Assembly (NCBI GenBank): GCA_030018495.1
Contig: JASEFS010000014.1
Coordinates: 17,119 to 81,118, forward strand
From: Deltaproteobacteria bacterium
Lineage (GTDB): Bacteria > Desulfobacterota > Desulfobaccia > Desulfobaccales > 0-14-0-80-60-11
Reading direction: 5' to 3'
Length of the DNA: 64,000 nt
Shown here in pieces: positions 27,236 to 35,941 of this stretch. The translations under genes and the position numbers were made by a program. The first letter of the stretch is position 1. Each line of letters opens with the position of its first letter. A model generated the notes under the pieces. That model saw nothing but the letters and a program-made list of their open reading frames with translations, was not told where the DNA came from and made no database searches.

Positions 27236-27541
27236 TCACCACTTGAGGATGTTCAGGTCGTCGACATACACCGTGGCCCGGTTGCGGAAGATGGCCACCA
27301 CCAGGGCCAGGCCCACCGCGACTTCGGCCGCGGCCACCGTCATGACGAAAAATACGAACATCTGGCCGTCTATCGCCTGGAAGGCGTTGGCGAAGCCGAT
27401 GAAGGCGATATTGACGGCATTGAGCATCATCTCGATGCACATCAGGATGATCAGAATGTTTCGCCGGATCAAAACCCCGATGGCGCCTAAGGCGAAGAGC
27501 ACCACGCTGAGGGCCAGATAGTAACTCAAGGGGACTGCCAT
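27236..27541 (-). CDS. nuoK: NADH-quinone oxidoreductase subunit K
   Basis: A 101-residue, three-helix membrane subunit. The conserved transmembrane glutamates appear in IILMCIEMMLNAVNIAF and VAAAEVAVGLALVV. It borders the E-channel of complex I with NuoJ, NuoA and NuoH. The gap to nuoJ (about 175 bases) is filled by an inverted heptad array, unusual between two core subunit genes. Confidence 0.96.
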   Translation of the reverse strand: MAVPLSYYLALSVVLFALGAIGVLIRRNILIILMCIEMMLNAVNIAFIGFANAFQAIDGQMFVFFVMTVAAAEVAVGLALVVAIFRNRATVYVDDLNILKW

Positions 27542-27561
27542 AAAAGTCTCCTTAAAACGCG

Positions 27562-27720
27562 GTAAGCTTTAAGCTATGGGCTTTTGGCTTTAAGCTGAAA
27601 GCCGTAAGCTTTTTTGAGGCAATTTGTTCAACTCGCCAAAAACTTGCTCAGTATGAGGGATAAGCATCGTTTTCTATTTTTTAAAAAGCTTAAAGCTTAA
27701 GGCCCAAAGGCTTAGAGCTA
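27562..27720. repeat. Inverted heptad-repeat pair inside the nuo operon
   Basis: Left arm 27563-27610 uses TAAGCTT/TAAGCTA/TGGGCTT-type units; right arm 27684-27720 uses AAAGCTTAAAGCTTAAGGCC-type sequence, its reverse complement. The centre is about 75 unique bases. The right arm reaches the stop codon of nuoJ. Confidence 0.75.
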
Positions 27721-28218
27721 TTTCAGCTTCGATTTAGCCAACACCACCGCGCCCACGATGGCCACCAGCAAGAGCACGCTGGTGACTTCGAAGGGCAGAA
27801 GATAATCGGTGAACAGCAGCCGGGCGATGGACTCGGTGTTGCCCAACCCCGGGGGGGCCGCCTTGGCCAGGGGCACTTCGGCCTTGGAGAAGCCGTAAAC
27901 CAGGATAAAAGCAACCAACGCCGCCAAGGTGATGCCGGCCAGCTTTTGGCCGAACCAGGGGCGGGCGGCCTCCTCTTCGGGCTGCCTGAGATTCAGGAGC
28001 ATGATGACGAAGAGGAAAAGCACCATAATGGCGCCGGCGTAAACGATGATTTGAATGGCCGCGATAAATTCCGCGTGTGCCAGCAGATAGATGCCGGCCA
28101 CCGCGAAAAAGTTGACAATAAGCCAGAGGGCGCTTCTCAAAGGATGGGTCTGGAAAACCACCAGAACCCCGGAGATGAGTGCTATTCCCGCCAGTGCGAA
28201 AAAGATGTATGCCATCAT
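27718..28218 (-). CDS. nuoJ: NADH-quinone oxidoreductase subunit J
   Basis: A 166-residue membrane subunit with five helices. FIAAIQIIVYAGAIMVLFLF holds the pi-bulge helix conserved in ND6/NuoJ, and LLNLRQPEEE follows. The open frame continues upstream for 66 codons, but that part is heptad-repeat sequence (with KQKTENK-type peptides), so the ATGATG at 28215-28218 with AAGGA seven bases upstream is the real start. Its last codon and stop touch an inverted heptad array. Confidence 0.94.
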   Translation of the reverse strand: MMAYIFFALAGIALISGVLVVFQTHPLRSALWLIVNFFAVAGIYLLAHAEFIAAIQIIVYAGAIMVLFLFVIMLLNLRQPEEEAARPWFGQKLAGITLAALVAFILVYGFSKAEVPLAKAAPPGLGNTESIARLLFTDYLLPFEVTSVLLLVAIVGAVVLAKSKLK

Positions 28219-28225
28219 CGGGAAA

Positions 28226-28363
28226 TCCTTGTTTTCTGTTTTCTGTTTTCTGTTTCCTGTATGACTTTCTGCCGGCTCAGGTTTGCTTCGCGCCTCATTT
28301 TCCTTCCTTGTTTCTGATTTTCCTTGATGCCGAAAACTGAAAACCGAAAACCGAAAACCGTTT
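28226..28363. repeat. Inverted heptad-repeat pair inside the nuo operon
   Basis: Left arm 28229-28260 is built of TTTTCTG units; right arm 28330-28361 is built of AAAACTG/AAAACCG units. The unit sequences differ slightly, yet the 7-bp register and complementarity persist. It fills the gap between nuoI and nuoJ and also contains the nuoJ ribosome-binding site at its edge. Confidence 0.75.
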
Positions 28364-28795
28364 TTAAAGCCAGTCCGGCATGCGCATTTCCGATTTCTTC
28401 TGGGTGGCCCGGTCAATGTCCAGGATCAGGACCTCTTTCTGGTATTGGGCCAACTCATAGAGATTGTTTAATTTTATGGCCGCCTTGGGGCAGGCCTCCT
28501 GGCAGAAGCCGCAAAAGATGCAGCGGGTCAGATCGATGACGAATTGGGTCGGGTACTTCTCGTGCTCCGGCCCTTCGGCCGGGACAATATTTTTAATGGC
28601 GTTGCTGGGGCAGACCACCATGCACAAGGTGCAGGCTACGCAGCGGCGGGTGCCGTCTTCATTGACGACCAACTCCGGATGGCCCCGGAAACGGGGATAT
28701 ACCGGCCGCTTCTCCTCGGGGTACTGGAGCGTGACCGGCTTGGAAAACACGTGGCGCAGGGTGGTGGCCAAGCCTTTGATGAGCGGGAGAATCAT
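28364..28795 (-). CDS. nuoI: NADH-quinone oxidoreductase subunit I
   Basis: A 143-residue ferredoxin-like subunit with clusters N6a and N6b: CVACTLCMVVCPSNAI and CIFCGFCQEACPKAAI. It carries electrons from NuoG to cluster N2 in NuoB. The N-terminal amphipathic helix (LIKGLATTLRHVF) and FRGHPELV motif are as expected. The start ATG is 223 bases downstream of the nuoH stop, across a repeat-filled gap. Confidence 0.96.
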   Translation of the reverse strand: MILPLIKGLATTLRHVFSKPVTLQYPEEKRPVYPRFRGHPELVVNEDGTRRCVACTLCMVVCPSNAIKNIVPAEGPEHEKYPTQFVIDLTRCIFCGFCQEACPKAAIKLNNLYELAQYQKEVLILDIDRATQKKSEMRMPDWL

Positions 28796-29018
28796 ATAAA
28801 AAACCTCATGGGCTTTAAGTTGTTCCTGTAGGGGCGTGATTTATCACGCCCTTTTCATTTCCTAAAAGCTATTTCTCCAAGGGCGCAATGAATTGCGCCC
28901 CTACTTTAAAAGCCTAGTTTTATAGGGCGCACCGTGTGCGCCGTTATAGGCGGCCACGGGCCGCCCTATAGTTTTTGGTTATCTTTTAGCTGACAGCTGA
29001 TGGCTAATTAGCTGACAG
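28796..29018. repeat. Repeat-filled gap between nuoH and nuoI
   Basis: No gene. At 28828-28904 lies a GTAGGGGC...GCCCCTAC element whose two hairpins are separated by about 30 bases. At 28923-28972 are two palindromes with GGGCGCACC/GTGTGCGCC and GGCGGCCACGGGCCGCC cores. At 28985-29018 an AGCTGAC/AGCTGAT heptad array runs into the nuoH stop. Confidence 0.7.
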
Positions 29019-30044
29019 CTATATCAACAACATCACCGCGCCGGTGACCATGATGTTCAGCAGGGCCAAAGGCAGCATCACCTTCCAGCCCAAATACATG
29101 AGCTGGTCAAAACGGAAGCGGGGAAAGGTGCCCCGGACCCAGATGAAGCAAAACACCAGAGCGAAGGTTTTGCCCATGAACCAGACCACGGGCGGCAGAA
29201 TCGGCCCCTGCCACCCCCCCAGGAACAAGGTGGTGATCAGGGCCGAAGCCACGATGATATGGGCATATTCGCCCATCATGAACAAGGCCCACTTCATGGA
29301 GCTGTATTCCGTCTGGTAGCCGGCCACCAGTTCGTTTTCGCATTCAATCAGATCAAAGGGGGTGCGGGCGCATTCGGCGAACGCCGCGGTGAGAAAAAGC
29401 ACGAACCCCAGGGGCTGGTAGACGATGAACCACATGTCTTTCTGGGCTTCCACTATTTTGACCAGGGAAAGGCTGCCCGCCAGCATGAGAACCCCGATGA
29501 CGGAAAGCCCCAGGGCCAGCTCATAGCTCACCATTTGGGCCGAAAGGCGCAGGCCGCCCAAAAGGGAGTATTTGCTGTTGCTGGCCCAGCCGCCCAGGAC
29601 CGCGCCGTACACCGCCAGAGACCCCATGGCGAAGACATAGAGCAGCCCCACGTTGATGTCTGCGATGACGCCCTGGTTCAGGCCCGCGGCGGTGAGGTCG
29701 AAAGTCTGCCCGTAAATGGTGATTTGGGGCGGGAACATGTCCTTGGCGAAGGGGATCACCGCAAAGGGCAGAAACGCGGTGACCGCGGTGATGATGGGCG
29801 CCATCACGAAGAGCACCTTGTTCACCATGGGCGGCGTAAAGTCTTCTTTAAAGAGGAGCTTGACCAAATCCGCCAAAGGCTGGAGCAAACCCCAGGGCCC
29901 CACCCGATTGGGGCCGTAGCGCAGTTGAATAAAGCCCAGCACTTTGCGCTCCATGAGCACGGTGTAGGCCACCAGGGTAAGCAGGACCACCAGGACAATG
30001 AGAATCTTGATGGCGGACAACGCGATTAAAACCGGCAGATTCAT
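29019..30044 (-). CDS. nuoH: NADH-quinone oxidoreductase subunit H
   Basis: A 341-residue membrane subunit that links the peripheral arm to the antiporter modules and lines the quinone chamber. Typical features are VLMERKVLGFIQLRYGPNRV near the N terminus, YELALGLSVIGV, and CARTPFDLIECENELVAGY with its conserved charged loop. Eight helices are visible. The stop codon of nuoG is five bases upstream. Confidence 0.97.
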   Translation of the reverse strand: MNLPVLIALSAIKILIVLVVLLTLVAYTVLMERKVLGFIQLRYGPNRVGPWGLLQPLADLVKLLFKEDFTPPMVNKVLFVMAPIITAVTAFLPFAVIPFAKDMFPPQITIYGQTFDLTAAGLNQGVIADINVGLLYVFAMGSLAVYGAVLGGWASNSKYSLLGGLRLSAQMVSYELALGLSVIGVLMLAGSLSLVKIVEAQKDMWFIVYQPLGFVLFLTAAFAECARTPFDLIECENELVAGYQTEYSSMKWALFMMGEYAHIIVASALITTLFLGGWQGPILPPVVWFMGKTFALVFCFIWVRGTFPRFRFDQLMYLGWKVMLPLALLNIMVTGAVMLLI

Positions 30045-30049
30045 AGTCT

Positions 30050-32695
30050 TTAAGCCTTTTGGATGGTTACCCTCACCAGGTTGGAGTTGAGGGTCAACAT
30101 ATGAGCCGCAGGCTCAGCAAAATGCTCCGGCAGGAACACCACTCCCTGGGCCAGGTTGGCGTCCAGGGTCACCGGGGCCGTTATTTCACCGTGCGAGGAG
30201 ATGATTTTGGCTTCATCTCCTTCCGCCAGTTCCAGGGAGGCCGCGTCTTCGGGATGGAGCGCCAGCATCCCCTTGGGGGTCACGACCAGGGTGCCGCAGG
30301 GGTGATGCGTGGTGTAGGAGCCGGAGTGCTGCAGAACTTTCCCCACAATCAGGGTGAAGGGGCGCCGCCCGGGCAGACTGATGTCCAAATCAAAGGGCGC
30401 AAACTTGCCGGACAGGGTGGCCGGGATGCCGCTCCCCACGGTTTTGCCGGGGGCCAGGCCGGCCCACAGAGGCACATTTTTGGCCAGGTCCTGGAAGATG
30501 CGGACCGGGCTGCCGGGAACCGCGGGAAAGCCCATTTTCGCGCCCAATTCGCTGATGATCTGCCAATCGGGCTTAACTCCGTCGGCATCCAGGGCCTTGT
30601 TCAACACCCCCAGGCTGCCGCCGCTGGAGATGAACGAACCTTCCTGTTCGGCGTGAATGGCCACCGGCAGAACCACGTCGGCCATTTGGGCGAAGTCGTT
30701 CAGGAAGGCGTCCTGGACCACGATGAATTTGAGCTTGCCCAGAAGCTTTTCGGCGCGGGAGCGGTTGGGCAGAAACCGCAGCAGGTCGCCGCCCAAGGCA
30801 TAGAGGGCCTGCGGGGCCGCCGGGTCGTCTGTCTCCAGCTTGTCCAGCATGGCCAGGAGATCAAGCCCCGGTTCTTTGATTACAGGTTTGTCGCCCCAGA
30901 AGGCCGCCGCGGTTTGGTCGTCCAGGGGCAGATAGCCGGGCAGGCGGTCCGGCAGCACGCCCGCTTCGCACACACCGCGGGTATTGGCCTTTTCAGCCAC
31001 GGGATAAAGGGCGCTGCCGGGCTTTTCCGGGCGGCCGATCAACAGAAACAGATCGGCCAGGGCCATGACCGTCTGTTCGGCCTTGTCCTGCCCCAAAAGC
31101 TCCACCCCGAAGATGACGGCCGGAGCCTGGGCCTGAGCCAGCAGGGTCGCGGCCTCCTCAAAAAGCGCGGCCTCGTCGAAGCCGCACTTGGTGGCCAGTT
31201 CCTTGGGGCCGAATTTTTTCAGGGTTTCCTGCAAGTCTTCCAGGTTGCCTGAGGCAATAGCCGGCGTCCGGTCGGGTTGAGCCGCCAGCAAAGCTTTCAT
31301 AATGCCTGCCAGGACTAGGCGCTCGGCGCCGGGTTTGTATCTCAGGCTGAGGTCGGCCCAGCGGTCGTACTTGGTAGTCCGGGGATTGGCCAAAATGAGC
31401 TTGAACTTATCATTCTGCCGGGCCTTGTTAACAGCCCAGCCCAGGGGGGGCAGTTCCGGGGTGATGTCCGCGCCGATGGCGAAGACCAGGTCGGCCTGGG
31501 CCAATTCCTCAAAAGAGCCGAGCACAAAGGGGAAGCCGCTGCCCTTGGTCTCCTCGCTTATCGCCAGCGGAGAGTGATAGGGAGGCAGGGTTTTGCCAAC
31601 GGCTTTGACCTCCGTCACTTTGGGCCAGCCGAAGACCTCGGCCAGGCCGGCGACGGCCTTGAGATAATGGAGCCGGCCCGGGTTGTCCAACTGGTTGGTG
31701 CCCAGCCCGGCCCGGAAGAACTTTTGGAAAAGGTAATTGGCCTCCAAAGTGGCCCGGGGAGAGCCGATGCCGTAAATGGCATTCGCCCCGGCTTCGGCGG
31801 CAATTTCTTTGAATTTGGCGCTCACCAGGTCCAGGGCCTCGTCCCAGGTGGCTGTCCGGAACTTGCCGTTTTCTTTGATGAGCGGGGTCTTGAGGCGGTC
31901 TTCGGCCTCCACCACCGGATAGCCGAAGCGGCCACGGCCGCAGAGCAGCACGCTGTCGCCGTTATAGACGCGCATGACGCGGCCGTCTTTGACGTGCAGT
32001 TCATAGGTGCAGCCGCCGCCGCAGAAGGGGCAGACCATCATGGTCTTGTCCACTTCCCAGGCCCGGGCCCGGTACTTGAACTGCTTGTTGATGAGCGCGC
32101 CCACCGGGCAGATGTCGATGCAGGAGCCGCAGAATTCGCAGTCCAGAGGCACCCGGCCCGAACCCAGTTCGGTGAAGTAGCCCCGGTTCATGAAGTTGAT
32201 GGCCATGGCCCCCACATGGTCCCGGCAGATGCGCACGCAGCGGCCGCAGGTGATGCAGCGGTCCGGGTGGCGCTCTATCAGGTCGGATTCGTAGTCATGG
32301 TTGGGCGGCAGAGCGATGGCCTTCAGGTCAACCTGGTCGATCCCCAGGGCATGGGTCAATTCCTGGAGTTCGCATTCGCCCCCCTTGTCGCAGATGGGGC
32401 ATTCGATGGCGTGGTTGATGAGCACCAGTTTCATCAATTCCCGGCGGATGGCCTGGAGGCGGTCGGAATTGGTCACCACCTCCTGGCCTTCGGCCACGGT
32501 GGTGGCGCAGGCCGGCAGGGGCCGGGGGGGTCCGGGCTTGACTTCCACGACGCAGATGCGGCAGGAACCGATGGGCTTTAAAGCCGGGTGGAAGCACAGG
32601 TACGGGATGAAGATGCCGTTTTCCTTGGCGACTTCCAGGATGGTTTTCCCCGGCTCCGCCTGTACGGCCCGGCCGTCGATGGTCAAGTTCACCAT
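30050..32695 (-). CDS. nuoG: NADH-quinone oxidoreductase subunit G (molybdopterin-oxidoreductase-like)
   Basis: An 881-residue iron-sulfur subunit. In order: a 2Fe-2S domain (YLCFHPALKPIGSCRICVVE with later CATT), the His/Cys cluster segment ECPICDKGGECELQ, two 4Fe-4S clusters (CITCGRCVRICRD and CEFCGSCIDICPVGAL), then CPFCGGGCTYEL with a later LLCGRG that provides ligands for the off-pathway N7 cluster, and a large molybdopterin-oxidoreductase-like domain without expected cofactor chemistry. N7 ligands are found only in some bacteria. The gap before nuoD on the 5' side (about 400 bases) is filled with repeats. Confidence 0.95.
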   Translation of the reverse strand: MVNLTIDGRAVQAEPGKTILEVAKENGIFIPYLCFHPALKPIGSCRICVVEVKPGPPRPLPACATTVAEGQEVVTNSDRLQAIRRELMKLVLINHAIECPICDKGGECELQELTHALGIDQVDLKAIALPPNHDYESDLIERHPDRCITCGRCVRICRDHVGAMAINFMNRGYFTELGSGRVPLDCEFCGSCIDICPVGALINKQFKYRARAWEVDKTMMVCPFCGGGCTYELHVKDGRVMRVYNGDSVLLCGRGRFGYPVVEAEDRLKTPLIKENGKFRTATWDEALDLVSAKFKEIAAEAGANAIYGIGSPRATLEANYLFQKFFRAGLGTNQLDNPGRLHYLKAVAGLAEVFGWPKVTEVKAVGKTLPPYHSPLAISEETKGSGFPFVLGSFEELAQADLVFAIGADITPELPPLGWAVNKARQNDKFKLILANPRTTKYDRWADLSLRYKPGAERLVLAGIMKALLAAQPDRTPAIASGNLEDLQETLKKFGPKELATKCGFDEAALFEEAATLLAQAQAPAVIFGVELLGQDKAEQTVMALADLFLLIGRPEKPGSALYPVAEKANTRGVCEAGVLPDRLPGYLPLDDQTAAAFWGDKPVIKEPGLDLLAMLDKLETDDPAAPQALYALGGDLLRFLPNRSRAEKLLGKLKFIVVQDAFLNDFAQMADVVLPVAIHAEQEGSFISSGGSLGVLNKALDADGVKPDWQIISELGAKMGFPAVPGSPVRIFQDLAKNVPLWAGLAPGKTVGSGIPATLSGKFAPFDLDISLPGRRPFTLIVGKVLQHSGSYTTHHPCGTLVVTPKGMLALHPEDAASLELAEGDEAKIISSHGEITAPVTLDANLAQGVVFLPEHFAEPAAHMLTLNSNLVRVTIQKA

Positions 32696-33093
32696 AAGTC
32701 GTTCCGTTAGTGATTAAGCTGTCAGTCAGTTTGTTTGGGGCGCGCCGAGCGCCATATTTATTTGCATTACGCCTTATTTTTTGGCGGGCGGTGCCCGCCC
32801 TACATTCTATATGAACCAGCCGCCCCCGGATAATCATGCACAGGCGGGAACGCCTGCTCTGCATTCATTGGTGCAGGCTAAAGCCTGCGGCTGCAGCATT
32901 TGGCGGCGCGGCGGGCGCGCCCGTCTTTTGTAGGGGCTCGATTTATCGAGCCCTTTGTAAGGCGCCATGAATGGCGCCCCTACAGGCCGGCACGGAGGCC
33001 CGCACCACCGTCAATCAGCGAAACCCGAAATCCAGAACCTAAAACCCAGAACTCAAAACCCGAAACCGAAAACTGAAAACCGAAAACCGTCTA
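32696..33093. repeat. Repeat-filled gap between nuoD and nuoG
   Basis: About 400 bases without a gene, inside the nuo operon. In order: GGCGGGC-GGT-GCCCGCC palindrome (32783-32803), CACAGGC-type hairpins (32836-32895), a GTAGGGGC element (32930-32983), and a 7-bp-period array of AACCCGA/AACCCAG/AAAACCG units (33005-33092) that ends at the nuoD stop. No complementary heptad arm was found here. Confidence 0.7.
32930..32983. repeat. GTAGGGGC...GCCCCTAC double-hairpin element, copy 3
   Basis: Nearly identical to the copy at 50248-50300: GTAGGGGCTCGATTT and ATGGCGCCCCTAC ends are shared, and only the 4-5 bases between the two internal palindromes differ. Confidence 0.8.
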
Positions 33094-34287
33094 TTAACAG
33101 TCCACATCCGCCAGGACGATGTCCATGGTGCCGATGAGCGCGATGAGGTCGGCCAAAAGCCTCCCCTGGGCCAACTTGGGAAGGGCGTTCAGCACCACAA
33201 ACGAGGGCCTTCTCACCTTCACCCGCCAGGGCTTGCCGGTGCCGTCGCTGACGATGTACCAGCCCATTTCGCCCTTGGGGGCTTCAATGGCATGATAAAC
33301 CTCGCCGCCCTTGGGGGGCCGCAATCCTTCCTCAATGAGGAGGAAGTGGTTTATCAGGCCGGCGATGTCATGGTAAACCCGCTCCTTGGGCGGCAGACTG
33401 ATCCTGGGGTCGTCCACCTTGATGTCGCCTTTGGGAAGCTTTTCCAGGGCCTGGCGCACAATGCGGTTCGATTGCAGCATTTCCTGCATGCGCACCAGGT
33501 ACCGGGAATAGGTGTCGCCTTCCCGGGTCCCCAGGGGCACTTCAAAGTCAAAGTCCTGGTAGCTGGAATAGGGGTTGTCCCGGCGCAGGTCCCAATCAAC
33601 TCCGGAGCCGCGGGCCATGGGGCCGGACCAGCCCCAGTCAATGGCCTCTTCCTTGCTCATGACGCCCACGCCGACGGTGCGTTCCTTCCAGATTTTATTT
33701 TGAGTGAGAAGGTTGTCGTAATCCTTCCACTTCTCGGGGAACTCCTTGACGAACTCCATGGCTTTCTCGACGAAGCCTTCGGGCAGGTCCGCGGCCAGGC
33801 CGCCGATCCTGAGGTAGAGCGGGAACATGCGGCCGCCGGAGACCATTTCGCACAGGTCCATGATCTTCTCCCGCTCCCGGAAGCCGTAAAACAGGGGTGT
33901 CATGGCTCCAAGATCGTGGGCATGGGTGCCCATCCAGAAGATATGGGAGGCGATGCGGGTGAGCTCCGCGATAATCACCCGGATGTACTGAGCCCGTTTG
34001 GGCACCTCGACACCCAGGAGCTTTTCCACGGCCAGACAGAAGCCCAGATTGTTGACTTCGCCCGCCAGATAATCCACCCGGTTCATCAGGGGCAGGCATT
34101 TGTGATAAGTGCGCCCCTCGCACATTTTTTCGATGCCCCGGTGCAGATAGCCGATGTCGGGCTCCGCCCGGACGATGAGTTCGCCGTCCAGCTCCACCAG
34201 GACCCGGAGCACCCCGTGGGTGCTGGGGTGGGAGGGCCCCACGTTGAGGAGCATGGTTTCAGTGCGTGGCATGGCTTGTATTTCCAT
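33094..34287 (-). CDS. nuoD: NADH-quinone oxidoreductase subunit D
   Basis: A 397-residue 49-kDa-type subunit, related to the large subunit of NiFe hydrogenases and forming the quinone pocket with NuoB. NVGPSHPSTHGVLRV contains the conserved quinone-site histidine; RGIEKMCEGRTY, the SGVDWDLRRDNPY segment and the C-terminal GTMDIVLADVDC are typical. ATG 34287 has an AGGAAG ribosome-binding site. NuoC and NuoD are separate genes here, 9 bases apart. Confidence 0.97.
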   Translation of the reverse strand: MEIQAMPRTETMLLNVGPSHPSTHGVLRVLVELDGELIVRAEPDIGYLHRGIEKMCEGRTYHKCLPLMNRVDYLAGEVNNLGFCLAVEKLLGVEVPKRAQYIRVIIAELTRIASHIFWMGTHAHDLGAMTPLFYGFREREKIMDLCEMVSGGRMFPLYLRIGGLAADLPEGFVEKAMEFVKEFPEKWKDYDNLLTQNKIWKERTVGVGVMSKEEAIDWGWSGPMARGSGVDWDLRRDNPYSSYQDFDFEVPLGTREGDTYSRYLVRMQEMLQSNRIVRQALEKLPKGDIKVDDPRISLPPKERVYHDIAGLINHFLLIEEGLRPPKGGEVYHAIEAPKGEMGWYIVSDGTGKPWRVKVRRPSFVVLNALPKLAQGRLLADLIALIGTMDIVLADVDC

Positions 34288-34296
34288 GGAAACTTC

Positions 34297-34749
34297 CTAT
34301 TCGCCCCGCTGCGGGTATTCTTTGCGGAGGGGAAACCCCTTCCATTCCTGGGGCAGAAGAATGCGTTTCAGATTCGGATGTCCTTTGAACTTGATGCCCA
34401 TGAGATCGTAGGCTTCCCGTTCGTGCCAGTCCGCGGTGGACCAGACGGAGGTCACCGAATCGATGACCGGCGCGGCGTCGTCCAAAAAAGCCTTGAGCGC
34501 AATCCGGTCGTGATAGCGGTGCGAATACAGGCTATAGACCACCGCAAAGCGGGGGCTGGCCGGGTGGTAGTCGATGGCCGCGATCATTGACAGGTATTTA
34601 AAAGAGACGCTGGAATCATCCCGGAGCGCTTTGCAGATGTCCACGATGCGCCCGGGCTTGACCACGATGGTGGTGTCGCCCCGAAACTCCGTGACTTCCA
34701 CCACTTCATCCGGGAATTTCTCTTGGAGCAGTTCCGCCGCCTTGTGCAT
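34297..34749 (-). CDS. nuoC: NADH-quinone oxidoreductase subunit C
   Basis: A 150-residue 30-kDa-type subunit of the connecting arm. The family signature DWHEREAYDLMGIKFKGHPN is clear, followed by RILLPQEWKGFPLRKEYP. It begins on the last base of the nuoB stop codon (TAATG-type overlap), showing translational coupling. Confidence 0.96.
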   Translation of the reverse strand: MHKAAELLQEKFPDEVVEVTEFRGDTTIVVKPGRIVDICKALRDDSSVSFKYLSMIAAIDYHPASPRFAVVYSLYSHRYHDRIALKAFLDDAAPVIDSVTSVWSTADWHEREAYDLMGIKFKGHPNLKRILLPQEWKGFPLRKEYPQRGE

Positions 34750-35264
34750 TAAGCCGCCTCCCGCCGGGACTGGAGCTTGTCTCGATATTGCTGGGTCAGG
34801 AAAGGATCATGGAGAATTTTTTCATGGAGCTTCAAAATGCCGTAAAGCAAGCCTTCGGGCCGGGGCGGACAGCCGGGGATGTAAACGTCCACCGGCAAGT
34901 ACTTGTCGATGCCCTGGACCACGGCGTAGGAATCAAAAATGCCGCCGGAGGAAGCGCAGGCCCCCATGGCGATGACCCACTTGGGTTCGCTCATCTGCTC
35001 GTAGACCCGCTCGATGGCCGGCATCATCTTCTTGCAGACAGTGCCCGCGATGATAATGACGTCGGCCTGACGCGGCGAAGCGCGAAAGGCTTCCATGCCG
35101 AAGCGGGCGATGTCCCAACGGTTGGCCGCGGTGACGATCATTTCGATGGCGCAGCAGGCCAAGCCGAAGGTGGCGGGCCAGAGGCTGCTTTTGCGGGACC
35201 AGTCCACCAGCTTTTCCAAGGTGGTGGTGAGGACGTTGTATCCCAGGTGTTCTTCAATGCCCAT
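34749..35264 (-). CDS. nuoB: NADH-quinone oxidoreductase subunit B
   Basis: A 171-residue subunit carrying cluster N2, the last electron donor to quinone. The ligands are the adjacent cysteines in [10 protein letters not shown] plus those in [10 protein letters not shown] and [10 protein letters not shown]. Length is normal. Upstream of its start, 185 bases of inverted heptad repeats separate it from nuoA. Confidence 0.97.
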   Translation of the reverse strand: MGIEEHLGYNVLTTTLEKLVDWSRKSSLWPATFGLACCAIEMIVTAANRWDIARFGMEAFRASPRQADVIIIAGTVCKKMMPAIERVYEQMSEPKWVIAMGACASSGGIFDSYAVVQGIDKYLPVDVYIPGCPPRPEGLLYGILKLHEKILHDPFLTQQYRDKLQSRREAA

Positions 35265-35280
35265 GCAAATACTCCAAAAA

Positions 35281-35446
35281 GCGGTTTTTGGTTTTTAGTT
35301 TTTGGTTTTTAGTGCAGCGTGATTTGGGGCTTTTTTTATTTACCTAAGAAACCAAAAACCTTTTTGTTATTTGTTTTTGGTTCTCGGTGAAGGCTATGAC
35401 CATTTACGCAAACCAGAAACCAAAAACCGAAAACCAAAAACCGTAT
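35281..35446. repeat. Nested inverted heptad-repeat arrays inside the nuo operon
   Basis: Outer left arm 35281-35312 (GGTTTTT/AGTTTTT units) pairs with outer right arm 35409-35444 (AAACCAG/AAACCAA/AAACCGA units). An inner pair, 35346-35362 (AAACCAAAAACC) and 35369-35387 (TTGTTTTTGGTTCTC), makes a second hairpin. The whole lies between nuoA and nuoB. Confidence 0.75.
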
Positions 35447-35449
35447 TTA

Positions 35450-35806
35450 TCATTCCCATTCCAAGGCGCCTTTGCCCCAAACGTAGGCCAGCCCTACCAC
35501 CAGGACAAAGACGAAAATGGCCATCTCGGCGAAGCCGAACCAGCCCAGGTCCTTGAAGATCACGCCCCAGGGGTAGAGGAAGATGGCCTCGATGTCGAAC
35601 ACGATGAAAAACATGGCGATGACATAAAACCGCACCGTGTAGCGATAGCGGGCATCGCCGATGGGGTCCATGCCGCACTCGTAGGGGATGTCTTTTTGCG
35701 GGGTGTGGCGCTTTTTGCCCAAAAGCTCGGACAAGAGCACGATGGACCCGATCAGCCCGACGACAATACCCATGTAAAGGAGGACAGGCACATAATTGAT
35801 CAGCAT
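35450..35806 (-). CDS. nuoA: NADH-quinone oxidoreductase subunit A
   Basis: A 118-residue, three-helix membrane subunit. YECGMDPIGDARYRYTVRFY holds the conserved loop with the cysteine near the quinone site, and FIVFDIEAIFLYPWGV the second helix with its conserved acidic residues. It is followed by nuoB across a heptad-repeat gap. Confidence 0.96.
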   Translation of the reverse strand: MLINYVPVLLYMGIVVGLIGSIVLLSELLGKKRHTPQKDIPYECGMDPIGDARYRYTVRFYVIAMFFIVFDIEAIFLYPWGVIFKDLGWFGFAEMAIFVFVLVVGLAYVWGKGALEWE

Positions 35807-35941
35807 AAGCCAGCCTTAATATGCGGGTGGGTCCGGCCCACCTTTATCTCTTGGCGGGCCAGGCCCGCCCTTTGTTGGCTCCGTGGATAGCCCGGGCCTC
35901 TTGCCCCGGGACTTCACGGGCTGGAAGCCCGCGATGGTAAA
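35807..35941. repeat. Palindromic repeats between nuoEF and nuoA
   Basis: Contains GGCGGGC-CAG-GCCCGCC at 35853-35869, then two hairpins at about 35888-35930 (GCCCGGGC/GCCCCGGG and ACGGGCTGGAAGCCCGC). No gene or T-run. Confidence 0.6.

Noticed and set aside
28219..28416. 66-codon N-terminal extension of nuoJ
   Set aside because: It is translated heptad-repeat sequence; the conserved protein begins at the ATG with AAGGA upstream.
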